NCBI GenBank assembly: GCA_026315105.1
Contig: CM048744.1
Coordinates: 930,123,503-930,187,502 of the forward strand
Direction: 5' to 3'
Source of the DNA: Locusta migratoria
Lineage: Eukaryota > Arthropoda > Insecta > Orthoptera > Acrididae
DNA: 64,000 bases
Positions 21,420-32,932 of this stretch are shown here, in pieces. How positions within the stretch are numbered: position 1 is the stretch's first letter; every line of letters begins with the position of its first letter. The notes below the pieces were generated by a model. The model was not told the origin of the DNA. It saw only the letters and a list, made by a program, of their open reading frames with translations, and made no database searches. Made by a program: the position numbers and the translations under genes.

Positions 21420-22960
21420 CAGAAAGAATAGTTTTACTGCGCTCCTTATTTTACACCAATTTTCAACATTTTTGTTGATCTTTGGCATAGCTTTGAAGCA
21501 AATAACTTCCTCGTATTTCCCACAATCGTTTCGGCAGAAGGAATTCTATGTACCGCTTCTAAAGAAATATCAAAGTTGACCTTGTTTTTGTTTTGTTAAT
21601 ATTCATAATTGAAAACATTTGTTCACAAACGAACGTTGTTTAGAACAGTGGAACACATTTCAGGGCAAGGGCATGAATCTTCGAGAATTCTTGTTGATCA
21701 ACGCCTTTATAAAACAAAATCACCATTGTAATGGTAATAGCGGGCTGTCAAAATTGAATCACACTGTAGTTTTATCACTTCAGTCTGGAGACTTAATAGG
21801 GACATCCTCTGAGCACACTTAAAACGTGTCATAAAAATTTCTCACTGCGGATTTAGTTATTTAATTTCTTCAAACATATCTTCAAATTCTTTATGCAATG
21901 ACTGTAAAGATTGTGTGTACTCACTGGTGTGGTCATAAGTACTTAACTTCAAAGATTTTAGAAAGGTAAAATTGTCCCAATATCCTTCTAGAAGCTGACT
22001 TTTAAAAAGCAAAAGCTGCAATTTGAAATTTTCAATACCATCAAACATAGTTGTGATTTTTATTTAAATTTTATAAAGCCCCCTCCACCCCCACCCTCCC
22101 CAATGTCTCTCATAAAAGTGAGATCAGCGATCTACAGCTCATCTTCCAACTCTGACTTTAGAGAACCTTTCATATCAGTGAAAAGAGCTATTTCTTGTCA
22201 CAAATCGAAAAAAAATTGAGAGCAATTATGAGTAAGTCAACCTCGTGCGGCTCAATAAAAAGGGATATCTTTATGAACTGATTCCAGATCCTCCAAAAAT
22301 CCTTTAAATTACCGACGATTCAAGCCTTGCTTTTTTTACAAAAATTCACAAATTTTGTGATGTTATCCTTGCTGGAACTAAACTTGGGAAAACTCTTACA
22401 CATAGCTGTTCTTGAAGTGAAACGCAGTGTACTGTCAAAATTAGATGAAGTGCAACTTCGCGATTTTTTTTTCCACGTGCTCTACGAAACCTACCTCTTT
22501 CGACAACATTGCACAGTCGCCATCAGTTGAAACGCTGTGCAGGTGCTCTATTAACAACTGCATATCGTTCAACACCTCATCTACATCCAATAAAATATCT
22601 TTTAGGGTTATGGTATTTTTCAAAGTTCCTCGGTAACAGTGAACGACCCTTAGGAAAATTGCAAGTTGAGCTATGCTCCAAGTATCATTGCGCAACGGCT
22701 CTTTTAATTCTGAACCAATATCTTGAACTCATCTAGACACTGAATGTTCAGGAAGCTTAACACCTCAAATAGGCCCACTACAGACGGGCATATTACCGCC
22801 GAACACTCTATAAAACTCTTTTACAAATGGGCTGTCTGTAAAAGGTCTTCTACGTTTTCTAATTTTCAGTGCAACAATTTAGCTTCCTCTAACTGCGCTA
22901 TCCGATATGCAATTTAGATCAGATATCTGCAGGACAACAACAGAAATAAATTTAAAATAT
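21420..22960 (-). pseudogene. hAT-like transposase (GTF2IRD2/ZBED-type), decayed
   Basis: Read on the minus strand, 22695-22441 encodes an LHHL-type region (MRNDTWSIAQLAIFLRVVH, DVDEVLNDMQLLIEHL), and 22048-21857 gives NFKLQLLLFKSQLLEGYWDNF and LHKEFEDMFEEIK. Further on, near 21650-21590, comes TFVCEQMFSIMN followed by INKTKTRS, the C-terminal hAT dimerisation signature. Domain order and spacing fit this domesticated-looking hAT family. Many stops and frameshifts lie between the blocks. I could not find terminal inverted repeats. Confidence 0.7.
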
Positions 22961-25455
22961 TAACACACAAAACAATCTCATAATTTACTCTAAAAAGGAA
23001 TAGTGGAAGTTTCTATAAGTACAATTAAAAACAGTTATGTTTTTCTTTAAGACTGAACAGTGTAAACAAGACTTATCTCTTCCGATTGTGACAATTATGA
23101 TTTTAACGGTCCAACAATCCCCTCGTGTGTTATGGAATGTTTATTTTAGTAGTGACGGCTCTTCGTCGATGCATTGAAATTTAAGGTAGAGTGGCATATT
23201 ACGCATAGTGCTTCCCCATCAGGCTTTTAGAAAATGAAAAAAATCTTCCCATTTTGCTATAAAAATGGCGCATTTAAATCCGAACAATTTCTGCTTGGGA
23301 TGAACATTCGCATGAAAGATTCAAAGCGGATATTTCAGCACAACAAAGAAGACTCGAGAACGAGTTCTGTCTCTGTCACACGCGTGCTGTTACACGATGA
23401 GGAGTGGTGGGCGGAAACCACTGAATGCTCGAGTTGGCGGGACCTGACTTAGAGAATAAACGTAAATAACGTAAGAATAAAATAATACGATTTTTACTGT
23501 ATAATTCGTGCTGAGTAATCAATTATGCCTTAAATAAATGTAGCTTTCTTGTATTCTGTATTGATTCTTCGTTAAAAGATGAGAACTTACAAATATCTAT
23601 TCAGAAATGTATGGTACGTTTCTTAAGAGAAGAAGCGAAAATGCGTCAAGTCCTCTCATAATTTCATCATATCGATTAAATAAATATTGCTACACGGAAT
23701 TTACGAAGTAGAAGATAGTAAGACTTTGACACTTGCTTTCTCATTTTCGGTTATAGTTTGATATTTCCTAGCATAATTTTCATGTGTCTTTGGCAATTAT
23801 TTTTCATTCTCAATTGTTTTGGGATAGTCTTAAATGTGTAATTTAACCGTATTTTTTTCCTTCATCTGGTTTGGACTAGATTAATTGTAATCTCTGGTAT
23901 AACTTCGATTAACAACTTTGTTTTCACGCTGTTTTCGAAGAAAAAGGATGCAGCGTCGTTACGAAAGTTATTTGCATCTGTTAAGTCAACGGGTATGCAC
24001 TGTTTTAGTAGATAACTAGCTAAATTCCCGCTGCTTCGCACGCGTAGACTGGATGGTCTGCATTGGTTGTTTCAACTTCTAGATATAAATGTTCATAGAT
24101 TTAGCTTTAAAAATGCTTTCCTAATCAAATATTTTGATACAACGTGCTACTCCCTATTGCATCATTGTTGTCACAATTCAAAACAACCCGAAACGTATTT
24201 TTTTTTAATTATAACCATGGTTTCTAACCTAAATTTTTACATTTATAGCAGCAAAACAGTTTTAGTAGCACCCTTACAACATTTTCCCTTATTTCGCCCG
24301 CTTAATGGTTGAATTTCCAATAATATCGAAAGACGTGTTTTTAAAATTCCAATCAAAAAATTTCTTTTTTATTTCTTCTTCAAAATTGCCTGAATAGCAA
24401 CGTATTTTCAAGAAACCGTTAATCCCCTATTTCACTCCCTTAAGGATGGGAATATCGATAAATCGCTGATGCCTACAGTGTAACAAACAACTTCTACTAA
24501 GTTTCTACCGTCTGTAGGTTCACTTTTCAGCGCCGTTTTCTGTCTTTTAGAAACGGATCGAGAACGCGAAATTTCTTTCTTACGCTTTGGCATTTTTCTA
24601 GGTAGTTTTACTTTTCAAACTGCAATATGCACTTATATTTCTTTATTTCTACGCTTGCTTCAGAAAAACAACTGAAGAATGTGCATCACGTTTCGCTGTA
24701 TATAACCTGTTTGCTATTATACTGTCAAAAGTCATCGCTGGTATTCAGTGCGAATTTCGTATAAGCTGACGACTTTCAACTACTATGTCATCCACCCTCT
24801 TATAGCTATCGATACGAAACTGAGAATCCAGTTGTCAGTGCTTTGATCTTAAGCACTACAGTTGTCTTTCTAGTGTTTATATTGAGATCACTGTGTATTT
24901 CCAGTGCAGTTAATGCTCAGTTAATGTATGCCTGTGTTTCTAGGTGTTTTATCTTTGAGTCTTTTTATCTTTGAGCATCTGTTGATCGTCGTATTGCTCC
25001 ACATTTTACGGATTTCTGTTCGTCACACTCACCCACCGCCATACAATGCGACCAAAACACCATAGTGCACACCGCGGACCTAAAAGGCTAGCTACTCTCA
25101 TGCATAACCGCCATTGTTCTGCAGTGAATAACTTTGGCTACCAAGTGAAATATACGGACACACGTCCCACGTTCCATTTTTATATTGATTGAATCATTTA
25201 CTGAGAGTGACTGCACTGTTTCCCTTCAAATGCCGGCGTTCAGTATGGGATTACTACACTAGTGCCAGTGGGCGGTGTAGCTATCTTTAGTAAGTCTATA
25301 TGGCGGATATATGGCGACAACACTCAGTACAAATTTCATTATCTTCTTTACCTTATATGGGACTGTATTTTAAATAATACGTTCCTTATACAACGCGTTA
25401 TGTCGTAAATAAATTTGTGTATCGTATCCTCGTTGGTGTTGAATTTCGGATAGCT
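22961..25455. other. Intronic DNA, nothing recognised
   Basis: AT-rich. Open frames at 23234-23452 and 24067-24312 show no family resemblance. CCCGCTGCTTCGCACGCG near 24030 is a word seen in several insect repeats, but too little surrounds it for a call. Confidence 0.35.
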
Positions 25456-25466
25456 ACGGATGTCTG

Positions 25467-26420
25467 AGCAGTTGTTAGAGTTGAAGGGCATGAAAGGGAT
25501 GCAATGGTTGGGAAGGGAGTAAGACAGGGTTGTAGCCTTTATCCAATGTTATTAAATTTGTACATCGAGCAGGCGGTGAAGGAAAGCAAGGAAAAATTTG
25601 GAATAGGGATTAAAGTTCAGGGGGAAGAAATAAAAACATTGCGTTTTGCTGATGACATTGTGGTACTGTCAGAGACAGCAAAGGACCTGGAAGAACAGTT
25701 GAATGGAATGGACAGTGTGTTGAAGAGAGCGTATAAAATGAACATTAACAAGAGCAAGACAAAAATAATGGAATGCGGTCTTAGAAAATCAGGCGATGCT
25801 GAACGAATTAGATTAGGTAATAAAACAATGAAGGTGGTAGATGAGTTTTGTTACTTTGGTAGTAAAATAACATGCGATAGTCGCAGTACAGCGGATATAA
25901 AATGTAGAATGAAGATGGGAAGAAAAGCATTTTTCAAAAAGAGAAATCTGCTAACGTCGAATATTAATGTAAGTGTAAGGAAGTCTTTTCTGAAGGCATT
26001 TGTGTGGAGTGTTGCCTTGTACGGGAGTGAAACATGGACGATAAACAGTGCGGACAGGAAGAGAATAGAGGCTTTTGAAATGTGGTGCTACAGAAGAATG
26101 CTGAAGATTAGGTGGGTTGATCGCATAGCTAATGAAAAGGTACTAAATAGAATTGGCAAGAAAAGGAATTTTTGGTATACCTTGACGAAAAGAAGGGATC
26201 GCTTGGTAGGACACATTCGTAGACATCGGGGAATCGTAAATTTAGCATTGGAGGGAAGTGTGTGGGGTAAAAACCGCAGAGTCAGACCAAGAGATGGATA
26301 CAGTAAGCAGATTCAGACAGATGTATGTTGCCGTTCTTATGTGGAGTTGAAGAGGCTTGCTGAGGATAGGGTATTGTGGAGAGCTGCATCAAACCTGTCT
26401 CCGGACTGAAGACCACAACA
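25467..26420 (+). mobile_element. RTE-type LINE, 5'-truncated, well preserved
   Basis: Same family as 14463-15744. It starts within RT just before GKGVRQGCSL and ends at the family 3' end GGTCTTCAGTCCGGAGAC (here as its complement) plus CAACAACA. A tentative target duplication with two mismatches is ACGGATGTCTG (25456-25466) / ACCGATGCCTG (26423-26433). It ends about 40 bp before the astacin splice acceptor. Confidence 0.85.
25504..26409 (+). CDS. RTE reverse transcriptase, C-terminal 301 residues
   Basis: One uninterrupted frame: GKGVRQGCSLYPMLLNLYIEQ (motif B region), LRFADDIVVLSET (catalytic F-A-D-D), NINKSKTKIMECGL, then the long RTE tail including SVALYGSETWTINSADRKR, MLKIRWVDRIANEKVLNRIG, RRDRLVGHIRRHRGIVN and LWRAASNLSPD, then stop. 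Endonuclease and fingers are missing through 5' truncation, so the product is not autonomous. The lack of stops implies recent insertion. The first ATG is arbitrary. Confidence 0.85.
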   Translation: MVGKGVRQGCSLYPMLLNLYIEQAVKESKEKFGIGIKVQGEEIKTLRFADDIVVLSETAKDLEEQLNGMDSVLKRAYKMNINKSKTKIMECGLRKSGDAERIRLGNKTMKVVDEFCYFGSKITCDSRSTADIKCRMKMGRKAFFKKRNLLTSNINVSVRKSFLKAFVWSVALYGSETWTINSADRKRIEAFEMWCYRRMLKIRWVDRIANEKVLNRIGKKRNFWYTLTKRRDRLVGHIRRHRGIVNLALEGSVWGKNRRVRPRDGYSKQIQTDVCCRSYVELKRLAEDRVLWRAASNLSPD

Positions 26421-26469
26421 ACACCGATGCCTGCTAGGCGCCTGTTGAGCTGGCTGCGGCGTGTTGCAG

Positions 26470-26654
26470 GTGTGCGTCGCCGGTAGGCTACACGGCGGGG
26501 GCAGGCGCCATGTCGGTGTACCTGCGGCAGCCGGGGTGCGCGCGCCGCGGCACGGTGCAGCACGAGCTGCTGCACACGCTGGGCTTCTGGCACGAGCACA
26601 CGCGCGCCGACCGCGACCGACACGTCACCGTGCGCTGGGAGCGCATACAGCCAG
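26470..26654 (+). CDS. Astacin-family metalloprotease, zinc-binding exon
   Basis: The acceptor is GTTGCAG (26463-26469) and the donor is GTACCG at 26655. The first base completes the glycine codon from the exon at 6801. Then come 61 codons: the second and third conserved cysteines (residues 1 and 23, CASPVG and PGCARRGT) and the active site HELLHTLGFWHEHTR, with zinc-binding His 31, 35 and 41 and catalytic Glu 32. It ends WERIQP with one extra base that joins 30774 in phase. All catalytic residues are present, so an active enzyme is expected. It is strongly GC-rich. Other-frame open stretches over this exon are shadows. Confidence 0.93.
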
Positions 26655-28787
26655 GTACCGCTCCCTGCTCCCTCACACCAACAGTAGAGCTGACATAGTA
26701 ACGGCGAAAAGTGGTATTCGCTACTAAAAGCTACAGTGCTCATTACAAACGTGTCGTTACTCGTTACCTACGTCATCGTAAACTCTTATGATATCCAACT
26801 GCATTCATACTATTACGTCTTTGTATTTTATACTGGAATCCGTTTAAGGCAAATTTTCACAAAGGCAAGATTCTTCATTCTTCAATCAACTAAATAAGCT
26901 GAAACAAGGAAAACTTTTTGTGCTTTATTTCAAAGTACGATTCCACTTATAAACCAATATAAAAATATTTTAATTACATATATACAAAAATATTTTAAAT
27001 AAGACTTAGGTAAACTGGAAGAAGACGGACAAAGTGATACAAATTGATCGTTCGTGCCGAATCGAGTTTCGTATCCGTACGATTTGTACCGCACTTGACG
27101 TTTTCACATACCACATGCTGCGTAATTATATTTTTGTAACTATCGTATCGAAAGATCTGAGAAACAAAATATATCAGTGAGAAACGATTCCTTACTCAAT
27201 ACCGAATACATACAATTAACAACAGCGTTGTCAGCAGTTCCTTTTTATAAGGTGTGTTCAAATGAATAGATACGAAACGTTGTAAAAACCAAATCTGTTG
27301 AGATTGCCTATACCTTTTTGGGATACTGTAATGAGACGTCTATGGAAATGGAAGCGTGTGTCCTCACCTCCTCCTAAAAGATTTAAAGCTGCGCCTCAAC
27401 GTTACGAAATTGTGTTTGCCAAACCACCATTTACCAACGTTGCCGGTTACGCTCTGAGAGGTTTTGCTAAAACCCAATTATTACAGATCAATTTCTTAAA
27501 AAAATGCTTAAGATTTTAATTTTCATTTAGAATATTTTATGAATGAGATGCACTCGGAATACTTGAATAGCTAGTAAATGAACCTACTCAGGTAATATGA
27601 ATCAGGATAAATCAGGATTTCTACGAAAATTCATAGTTAGCAAAATTATTATTAAAAACATAAACAAAAATTCCCTGATCCGATTTAGTGTCTCGCCATA
27701 TGCTCATTATCTGTTAGATTAATAAATTAACTTTCCCTGCAGGTAGGGTAATACCGATCTTTTGTGGCGGTTTCGGTAGAAGCATAGGTGGCCACATGGG
27801 GGGCGGGCTTATTGAAATTTCTGGGGGAGCTTTATAAAACAATTTAGAAACCGTGAAATAAAAGATATTTAATTTTAACATTAAATGGCAAAACCATTTT
27901 TATTAGGAAATAAACTAGGAATCCAGGACCTAATATCTCGGATGTGTGAACGTGGTGGAAGGGGGTGGGTTGGTTGCAGTTTGCTGGAGGGGGGGGGGAG
28001 CACCTCTGGGTAGAAGTCATGCTCTTGAGGTTACATAAGGAACTACAGAAAAGAAAATAGTTTTCCACGAAATGCACTAAAGGAATTATACCTCAACTAT
28101 CACATTAGTCACAAGAAATAATGGATTACCTGAAATTATCTAATAAGGTAATCGATAGATAAGTTTTACGCCGTCAGTAAGAAAGGTAATGTTCACCGAC
28201 GTTTTAGACAGCCGATAACCAGTATTCATAAAACTCCTCGAACACGGTAAAACCGTTCACAACAACGTGTGCTGTGAGACACTCCGCAAATCTATCAAGA
28301 GCAAACGGCCTTAGGTGCTCACGGAGGCAGTGATTCTCTCCACGAGAACAAGCGTCTACAGGTCACTTAAAAGTGTGAAAACCAGTTAAAGTGAGAGGAG
28401 CATGAGCATCCCTACGGTCTGAATACACCCCCGTGGGTATTTGATTCAATGAAAATAAAAATAATAGTTTTAATCTCATAAAATCACAGGGTGACGGAGT
28501 CAAAAATAGAAGTACAGCCTTTTCTTTCAAAAACTCTACAGGAATTAGGAAACCTAAATATTTCAATAAGGTATCGACGAGGAGATCTATCTTTTACTGT
28601 ATGTAACTAACATAGGCGCCATCTTGAATCTAATCTTGATCGAAAACAAACAGGGTAAAACTGTTGTATTTAATTTGCACTAATACTGAAGTATCCCGCG
28701 CAGTACCTACCTTCCGTGCTCCAAGGAGATATATCACGCAAGATCGATTACGTCAGTCCTGTCACGTTAATCTGTGATCTGACAGGA
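26655..28787. other. Astacin intron, first part
   Basis: AT-rich with no recognised element. Small frames at 27298-27519 and 27844-28077 have no family resemblance. A G-run of about 9 sits near 27992. Confidence 0.5.
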
Positions 28788-28990
28788 AGGAAGAAGAGAG
28801 TTTAAAGTTTAATGCCCCATCGACAGCGTAATCATTAAAGGTGGAGCTCACGCTTTGATTGATTGGGCAAGTAACCATCCCAGCATTTGCCTTGAGTGAT
28901 TTAGGAAAATCAAGGAAAACCCAAATCTGGATGGCCGGCGGAAGATTGAATCACCGTCCTTCAGAATGCGAGTCCAGTGTGTCAGCTAGA
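28788..28990 (-). mobile_element. SINE-like repeat, head lost
   Basis: The body matches a widespread insect SINE: TTTAATGCCCCATCGACAGCG, then CATCCCAGCATTTGCCTTGAGTGATTTAGG, then CAGAATGCGAGTCCAGTGTG. The last words correspond to the tRNA-like end on the minus strand, which is truncated here. No duplication was found. Confidence 0.65.
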
Positions 28991-29454
28991 AATCAGTAGT
29001 GTAGTTTTTTTATGTAGTTCTTGATTTCTCATGGCAGAAACAGTTCTCAGGCATTGCATTTGTAGTTGTCACTGTCTTGTAAGCGTGCGATATGGTAAAG
29101 TTATCATCAATTTATGAAACCGTAGGGGATTTTGGCAAAGTGTTCTGTACTATCAGAAAATGGCGTAATCATCAGTGCCTCTATATCTATACTCCATTCA
29201 CCATAAGAATAACCCTGATGTAAACATTACGCTACGTATTCTTCCGCATCTACTGGAATCTATTTGGTTTTCGTTTCATTTGGAGCGGAAGCCAAGCTGT
29301 CTCGAGCATAGTCAAGTATAACAATAAGGATACGTTTTATGTTGTGCGTTACACGCACATAGCTGAGCGATAATATGGGACAACAGCTTTACCAGCGCAT
29401 TCAACTTGGAGTACTGCCAAGCATCGTTAACAGTTGCATTTAATAAAAAAAATC

Positions 29455-29546
29455 AAATGTTTGTAAATCTATCGGACCAAACTGCGTGGTCATCAGTCCG
29501 TAGCTTACAAACTATTTAAAATAAGGTAAACTAACCTAAGGACGAC

Positions 29547-29600
<54 letters not shown>

Positions 29601-29652
29601 TGCCACAGGGAGGACTCGAACCTCCGACGGCGAGCAACCGCGTGCTCTGCAG
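29455..29652 (-). mobile_element. SINE family 2, head truncated, with expanded (CA)n
   Basis: The tail is at the left (ATGTTTGTAAATCTATCGGACC). An uninterrupted (CA)n of about 45 bp lies at 29549-29593, then B box complement GGACTCGAACC. The head stops at CTCTGCAG, where the next element begins. The shared GCAG suggests insertion or recombination at a short homology. Confidence 0.82.
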
Positions 29653-30055
29653 ATTAAAATTGTGTGCCGGAACCGGGACTCGAACCTGGGCCTTTGCCTT
29701 TCGCGGACAAGTGTTCTACCGACTGTGCTATCCCGACACGACTCACGATGCCCCCTCACAACTTTACTTCCGCCAGTACCTTGCCTCCTACTTTCCAAAC
29801 TTCACAGAAGCTCTCCTACGAAACGTGCAAGACTAGCACTCCTGGAAGGAAGGATATGGTGGACACATGGCTTAGCCACGCCTAAGGGATGTTTCCAGAA
29901 TGAAACTTTCACTCTGCAACGGAGTGTGCGCTGATATGAAACTTGTGAGTCGTGTCGGGATAGCTCAGTCGGTAGAGCGCTTGCCTGCGAAAGGCAAAGG
30001 TCCCAGGTTCGAGTCCCAGTTCCGGCACACAATTTTAATCTGCCAGGAAGTTTCA
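29651..30055. mobile_element. SINE family 3, two units head-to-head
   Basis: The left unit (minus, tRNA-like head about 29664-29738) and right unit (plus, tRNA-like head 29954-30027) are inverted relative to each other around about 29930. The right head has A box TAGCTCAGTCGG and B box GGTTCGAGTCC. Its anticodon loop is TGCGAAA without U33, and the T stem is mismatched, so it is SINE rather than tRNA. Both outer ends are the word ATTTTAATCTGCCAGGAAGTTTC or its complement. The same arrangement recurs at 63475-64000. Confidence 0.8.
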
Positions 30056-30239
30056 AACCAAAAGTAGTTACTATCTTCTGACTTTTAAAAAAATTGAAAG
30101 TGATGTTCTTAATTTTTTTCTTTGACATTCATAGACAATTATTTTTTACATGCCGAAATAATATAAAAATACAAAATTTTATTTTGATAATAGCGGGGAA
30201 AGGAAACCGTGTAGGAGTTGCCGAAAAAAATGTCATTTT

Positions 30240-30639
30240 CAAACTCAAATGTTTGTAAATCTATCGGACCAAACTGCGTGGTCATCACTCCATAGCTTAA
30301 AACTACTTAAACTAAGGTAAACTAAGCCGCGGTGGAGTAGCCGAGCGGTCTAAAGCACCTCGCTGCGGAGCGCGCGGTTGCTCGCCGTGGAGGTTCGAGT
30401 CCTCCCTGGGGCATGGGTGTGTTTGTTTATCCGTAGGTTAGTTAACCTAGGTTTAAGTAGTTTGTAAGCTACGGACTGATGACCACGCAGTTTGGTCCGA
30501 TAGATTTACAAAAAATAAAAAAATAAAAAGGTAAACTAACCTAAGGACAAACACACACACCCATGCCCCAGAGAGGACTCGAACCTCCGACGGCGAGTAA
30601 CCGCGCATTCCGCAGCGAGGCGCCTTAGACCGCTCGGCT
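30240..30639 (-). mobile_element. SINE family 2, outer copy of a SINE-in-SINE nest
   Basis: The two halves, 30240-30325 and 30528-30639, make one minus-strand copy. An 11-bp duplication, AATGTCATTTT, lies at 30229-30239 and 30640-30650. The copy is split by a plus-strand SINE of the same family. Confidence 0.88.
30326..30527 (+). mobile_element. SINE family 2, inner copy of the nest
   Basis: The full head GCCGCGGTGGAGTAGCCGAGCGG starts at 30326. The A-rich tail ends at 30527. A perfect 12-bp duplication, AAGGTAAACTAA, lies at 30314-30325 and 30528-30539. It is therefore younger than the outer SINE. Confidence 0.9.
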
Positions 30640-30773
30640 AATGTCATTTTGGGGAATTTTTTGTCTGCTATGGCGAAATTTCGAAGAGTCAATGTGGAAA
30701 CACAGTTCCAAGAGCGGAACATTAGTGTGTATGAGCTAAGCCTGCTGCTTGTTCACATCAGGATTATTCGCAG

Positions 30774-31270
30774 GTCGGGAGTACAACTTCAAGAAGCGGC
30801 CGGCGTCGCAGACGCGGACGCTGGGCATGCCGTACGACTACGGCAGCGTGATGCACTACCGCGCGCGCGCCTTCTCCAGGGACGGCGCCAGCCTGACGCT
30901 GGAGCCGCGCGACCCCGCCGCCGTCTCCGTGATGGGGCAGCGCGAGCGCTTCAGCCGCGGGGACCTCGCCAAGCTGAACCGCCTCTACCGCTGCCCGCCG
31001 CCCTTCTACCGGGGCGACGACCTGCTCCAGCCGGCCAACTCCACGGCCAACAGCTCGGCGGGAACGTCTACTGTCGTCGCCACTGCTCCCGGCAAGAATG
31101 ACACCGCAGACAACAGCATCGACTCGCAAGGACCTCGGTTGCAGGCTGTAGGGAACGAAATTTCTACCAGCCACTCACATTCCTCAGAGAAAGATGACGA
31201 AGAGGGGCGAAGAGCAACTAATATTACGTGCCAAAATGGTAGACAGACAGACAATAAACACCCACCGTGA
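30774..31270 (+). CDS. Astacin-family metalloprotease, last exon
   Basis: The acceptor is TTCGCAG (30767-30773). Two bases complete a glycine, then 164 codons run to TGA at 31268-31270. REYNFKK continues IQPG, exactly as in the family. The Met-turn with the zinc-site tyrosine is GSVMHY (tyrosine at residue 28), and the fourth conserved cysteine is residue 73 (LYRCPPP). The catalytic domain ends there, and about 90 residues follow that are rich in Ser, Thr, Asn, Asp and Glu, with no EGF, CUB or ShK domain. The start is GC-rich and shifts to neutral composition in the tail. Reading upstream of 30774 is intron. Confidence 0.92.
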
Positions 31271-32460
31271 AGAAACTTCGTAACACCATTCCAGTCAGTA
31301 AAACGGATCTCCTTTCTTACTGGTGAATCACAGTATGTAACTGTTACCAAGATCAACAACTTATTAAACGGGGTAAAACGTTATTTTCCTACTAGTTTCC
31401 ATCTACAGACTACTATCAGATATCACAAAGACATTTGTCACAGGTTTAAGTCAACAACAAACAGCAAGTGAAGTTCCAATACAGTCAAAACCATTGGTAA
31501 AAGATCATATAGCAACCAGCACAAATTGTTAATAGTTGGGCTTATTTACAAGTACAATCCATGTCCATTACTTTTTATCAAGGTTCAAATTCTATAACAA
31601 AATGCTTATAGGCATTTCACTAATGTAGCTGTCAATGTCAATGAAGTACGCTGTGTACCATCAAGAACATCTAATCTGTTCTTTTCAGTTCATTCATCAG
31701 AAACTCAACTCTGACAATTTGTAATGAATTTTATTATGATGCATCTGTTGCGAAGAAACAGACATTGCTAATAGTCTAAAGCTATATATACAGAGTGCAG
31801 TATTGTAAATTGCTGATTTGGGAATGGAATAAATAATGACCACTCACAAATTTAAATTTTTATTTTTCTCACATTGGACTATAATGGAAGTTTTTAATTA
31901 TATGTTTTAATCAGTATATCAGGCAAATTCTGCCTTCACAATCCACACACCACCACATTCATTTTCTGACATTCACAAGCACTCTTCTGAGCATGTCTTC
32001 TGGTATTTTTGCAATTAAAGGTCTTTGAGGGTTTTTGGACAATTGCAATAAACCTTCAACTTCAGGTAACAGCAAAGAAAACAATCACATGGGGCTAACT
32101 CTGTTTCTTTGGAATAGACGTATCGTAGAAAATATGATACGCCAAAGCACGAGATCTGGGTCTGGCACAAATTTTCAAGTCATAAAATGATAGACCACCT
32201 TACGAAGAGCAGCGAGTGTTGATATTTTTCATAAACTGTGAATTAACATTTCATATTTGATATCTAAAGTACACTGCATTGACACTTTATTGTACTTGAT
32301 TAGCTGTGTGAATTGCCATTGGAACTCGCCCCACTCCCTCCTGCTTAAAGATGACATTCTTTAATCACAATAATGAAACACATGTGTCAAACATACTTTT
32401 TGACCAGTGGTGTCCACTGTATAAATCTATGATACTGGAAAAATATATATGGAAAAAGTT
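31271..32460. other. Probable astacin 3' UTR, then intergenic DNA
   Basis: AT-rich, no frames with resemblance to anything. The first part is likely 3' UTR because the last coding exon ends at 31270. Where it ends cannot be seen. Confidence 0.4.
31828..31833 (+). promoter_or_regulatory. Candidate poly(A) signal for the astacin gene
   Basis: AATAAA lies about 560 bp after the stop. It is a plausible but unproven choice, since such hexamers are common in AT-rich DNA. Confidence 0.3.
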
Positions 32461-32479
32461 TTCTCCTGCCAGGTAACAT

Positions 32480-32875
32480 GTTATGGAAATGAAACATTTA
32501 CTCTGTAGTGAAGTGTGCATCCATATAAAACTTCCTACCAGATTTAAACTAAGTACTGAATGAGACACAAACTCAAAACTTAGAACCTTTGACTTTCGAC
32601 TTACCCAGGCAAGTGCTCTATCAACTAAGCCACCCTAGCATGACTCACAACCTCTCCTCACAGCTTTGTTTTCACCAGTATCTCATTGTTTGCCTTCCAT
32701 GCTTCACAATTCTCCTGAGAATCCTTACACAACTCCTGGGAGAAATATTACTGCATACACATGACATAGCCACAGCATGGGGGACTTTTCCAGAATGAAA
32801 TTTTCTCTGAATTTGAAAGAGCACTGACATGAAACTTCCTCCTGGCAGCTTAAAATGTGTGCCTTAGTCTGGGAG
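32480..32875. mobile_element. SINE family 3, strongly decayed
   Basis: Words of family 3 survive in order: ATGAAACATTTACTCTG, GTGTGCATCCATATAAAACTTCC, ACCAGATTTAAACT, CCTTTGACTTTCGACTTACCCAGGCAAGTGCTCTA, GACTCACAACCTC, TTCCAGAATGAAATTTTC, ATGAAACTTCCTCCTGGCAG. The tRNA-like region retains only traces. Confidence 0.65.
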
Positions 32876-32932
32876 GAAGTCAAATTTCTTATGGGTTCTG
32901 TCTTCTTGAAATGTGAGATCAAGTCAACAAGA

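Noticed and set aside
24020..24060. Known insect repeat word CCCGCTGCTTCGCACGCG
   Set aside because: Only one short word; neighbouring sequence gives no element boundary.
26282..26743. 153-codon minus-strand frame over the astacin exon
   Set aside because: Antisense shadow of a GC-rich exon; the plus strand has the catalytic motif and splice sites.
29549..29593. (CA)n as a regulatory or Z-DNA element
   Set aside because: It is the expanded internal repeat of a family-2 SINE; no independent evidence of function.
29954..30027. Functional tRNA gene (CGA anticodon)
   Set aside because: A and B boxes are good, but U33 is missing, the T stem is mismatched, and the same sequence recurs in paired repeats; it is a SINE head. 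The same applies to 63495-63568 and 63861-63934.
30764..31174. 136-codon minus-strand frame over the last astacin exon
   Set aside because: Antisense shadow with no resemblance to a family.
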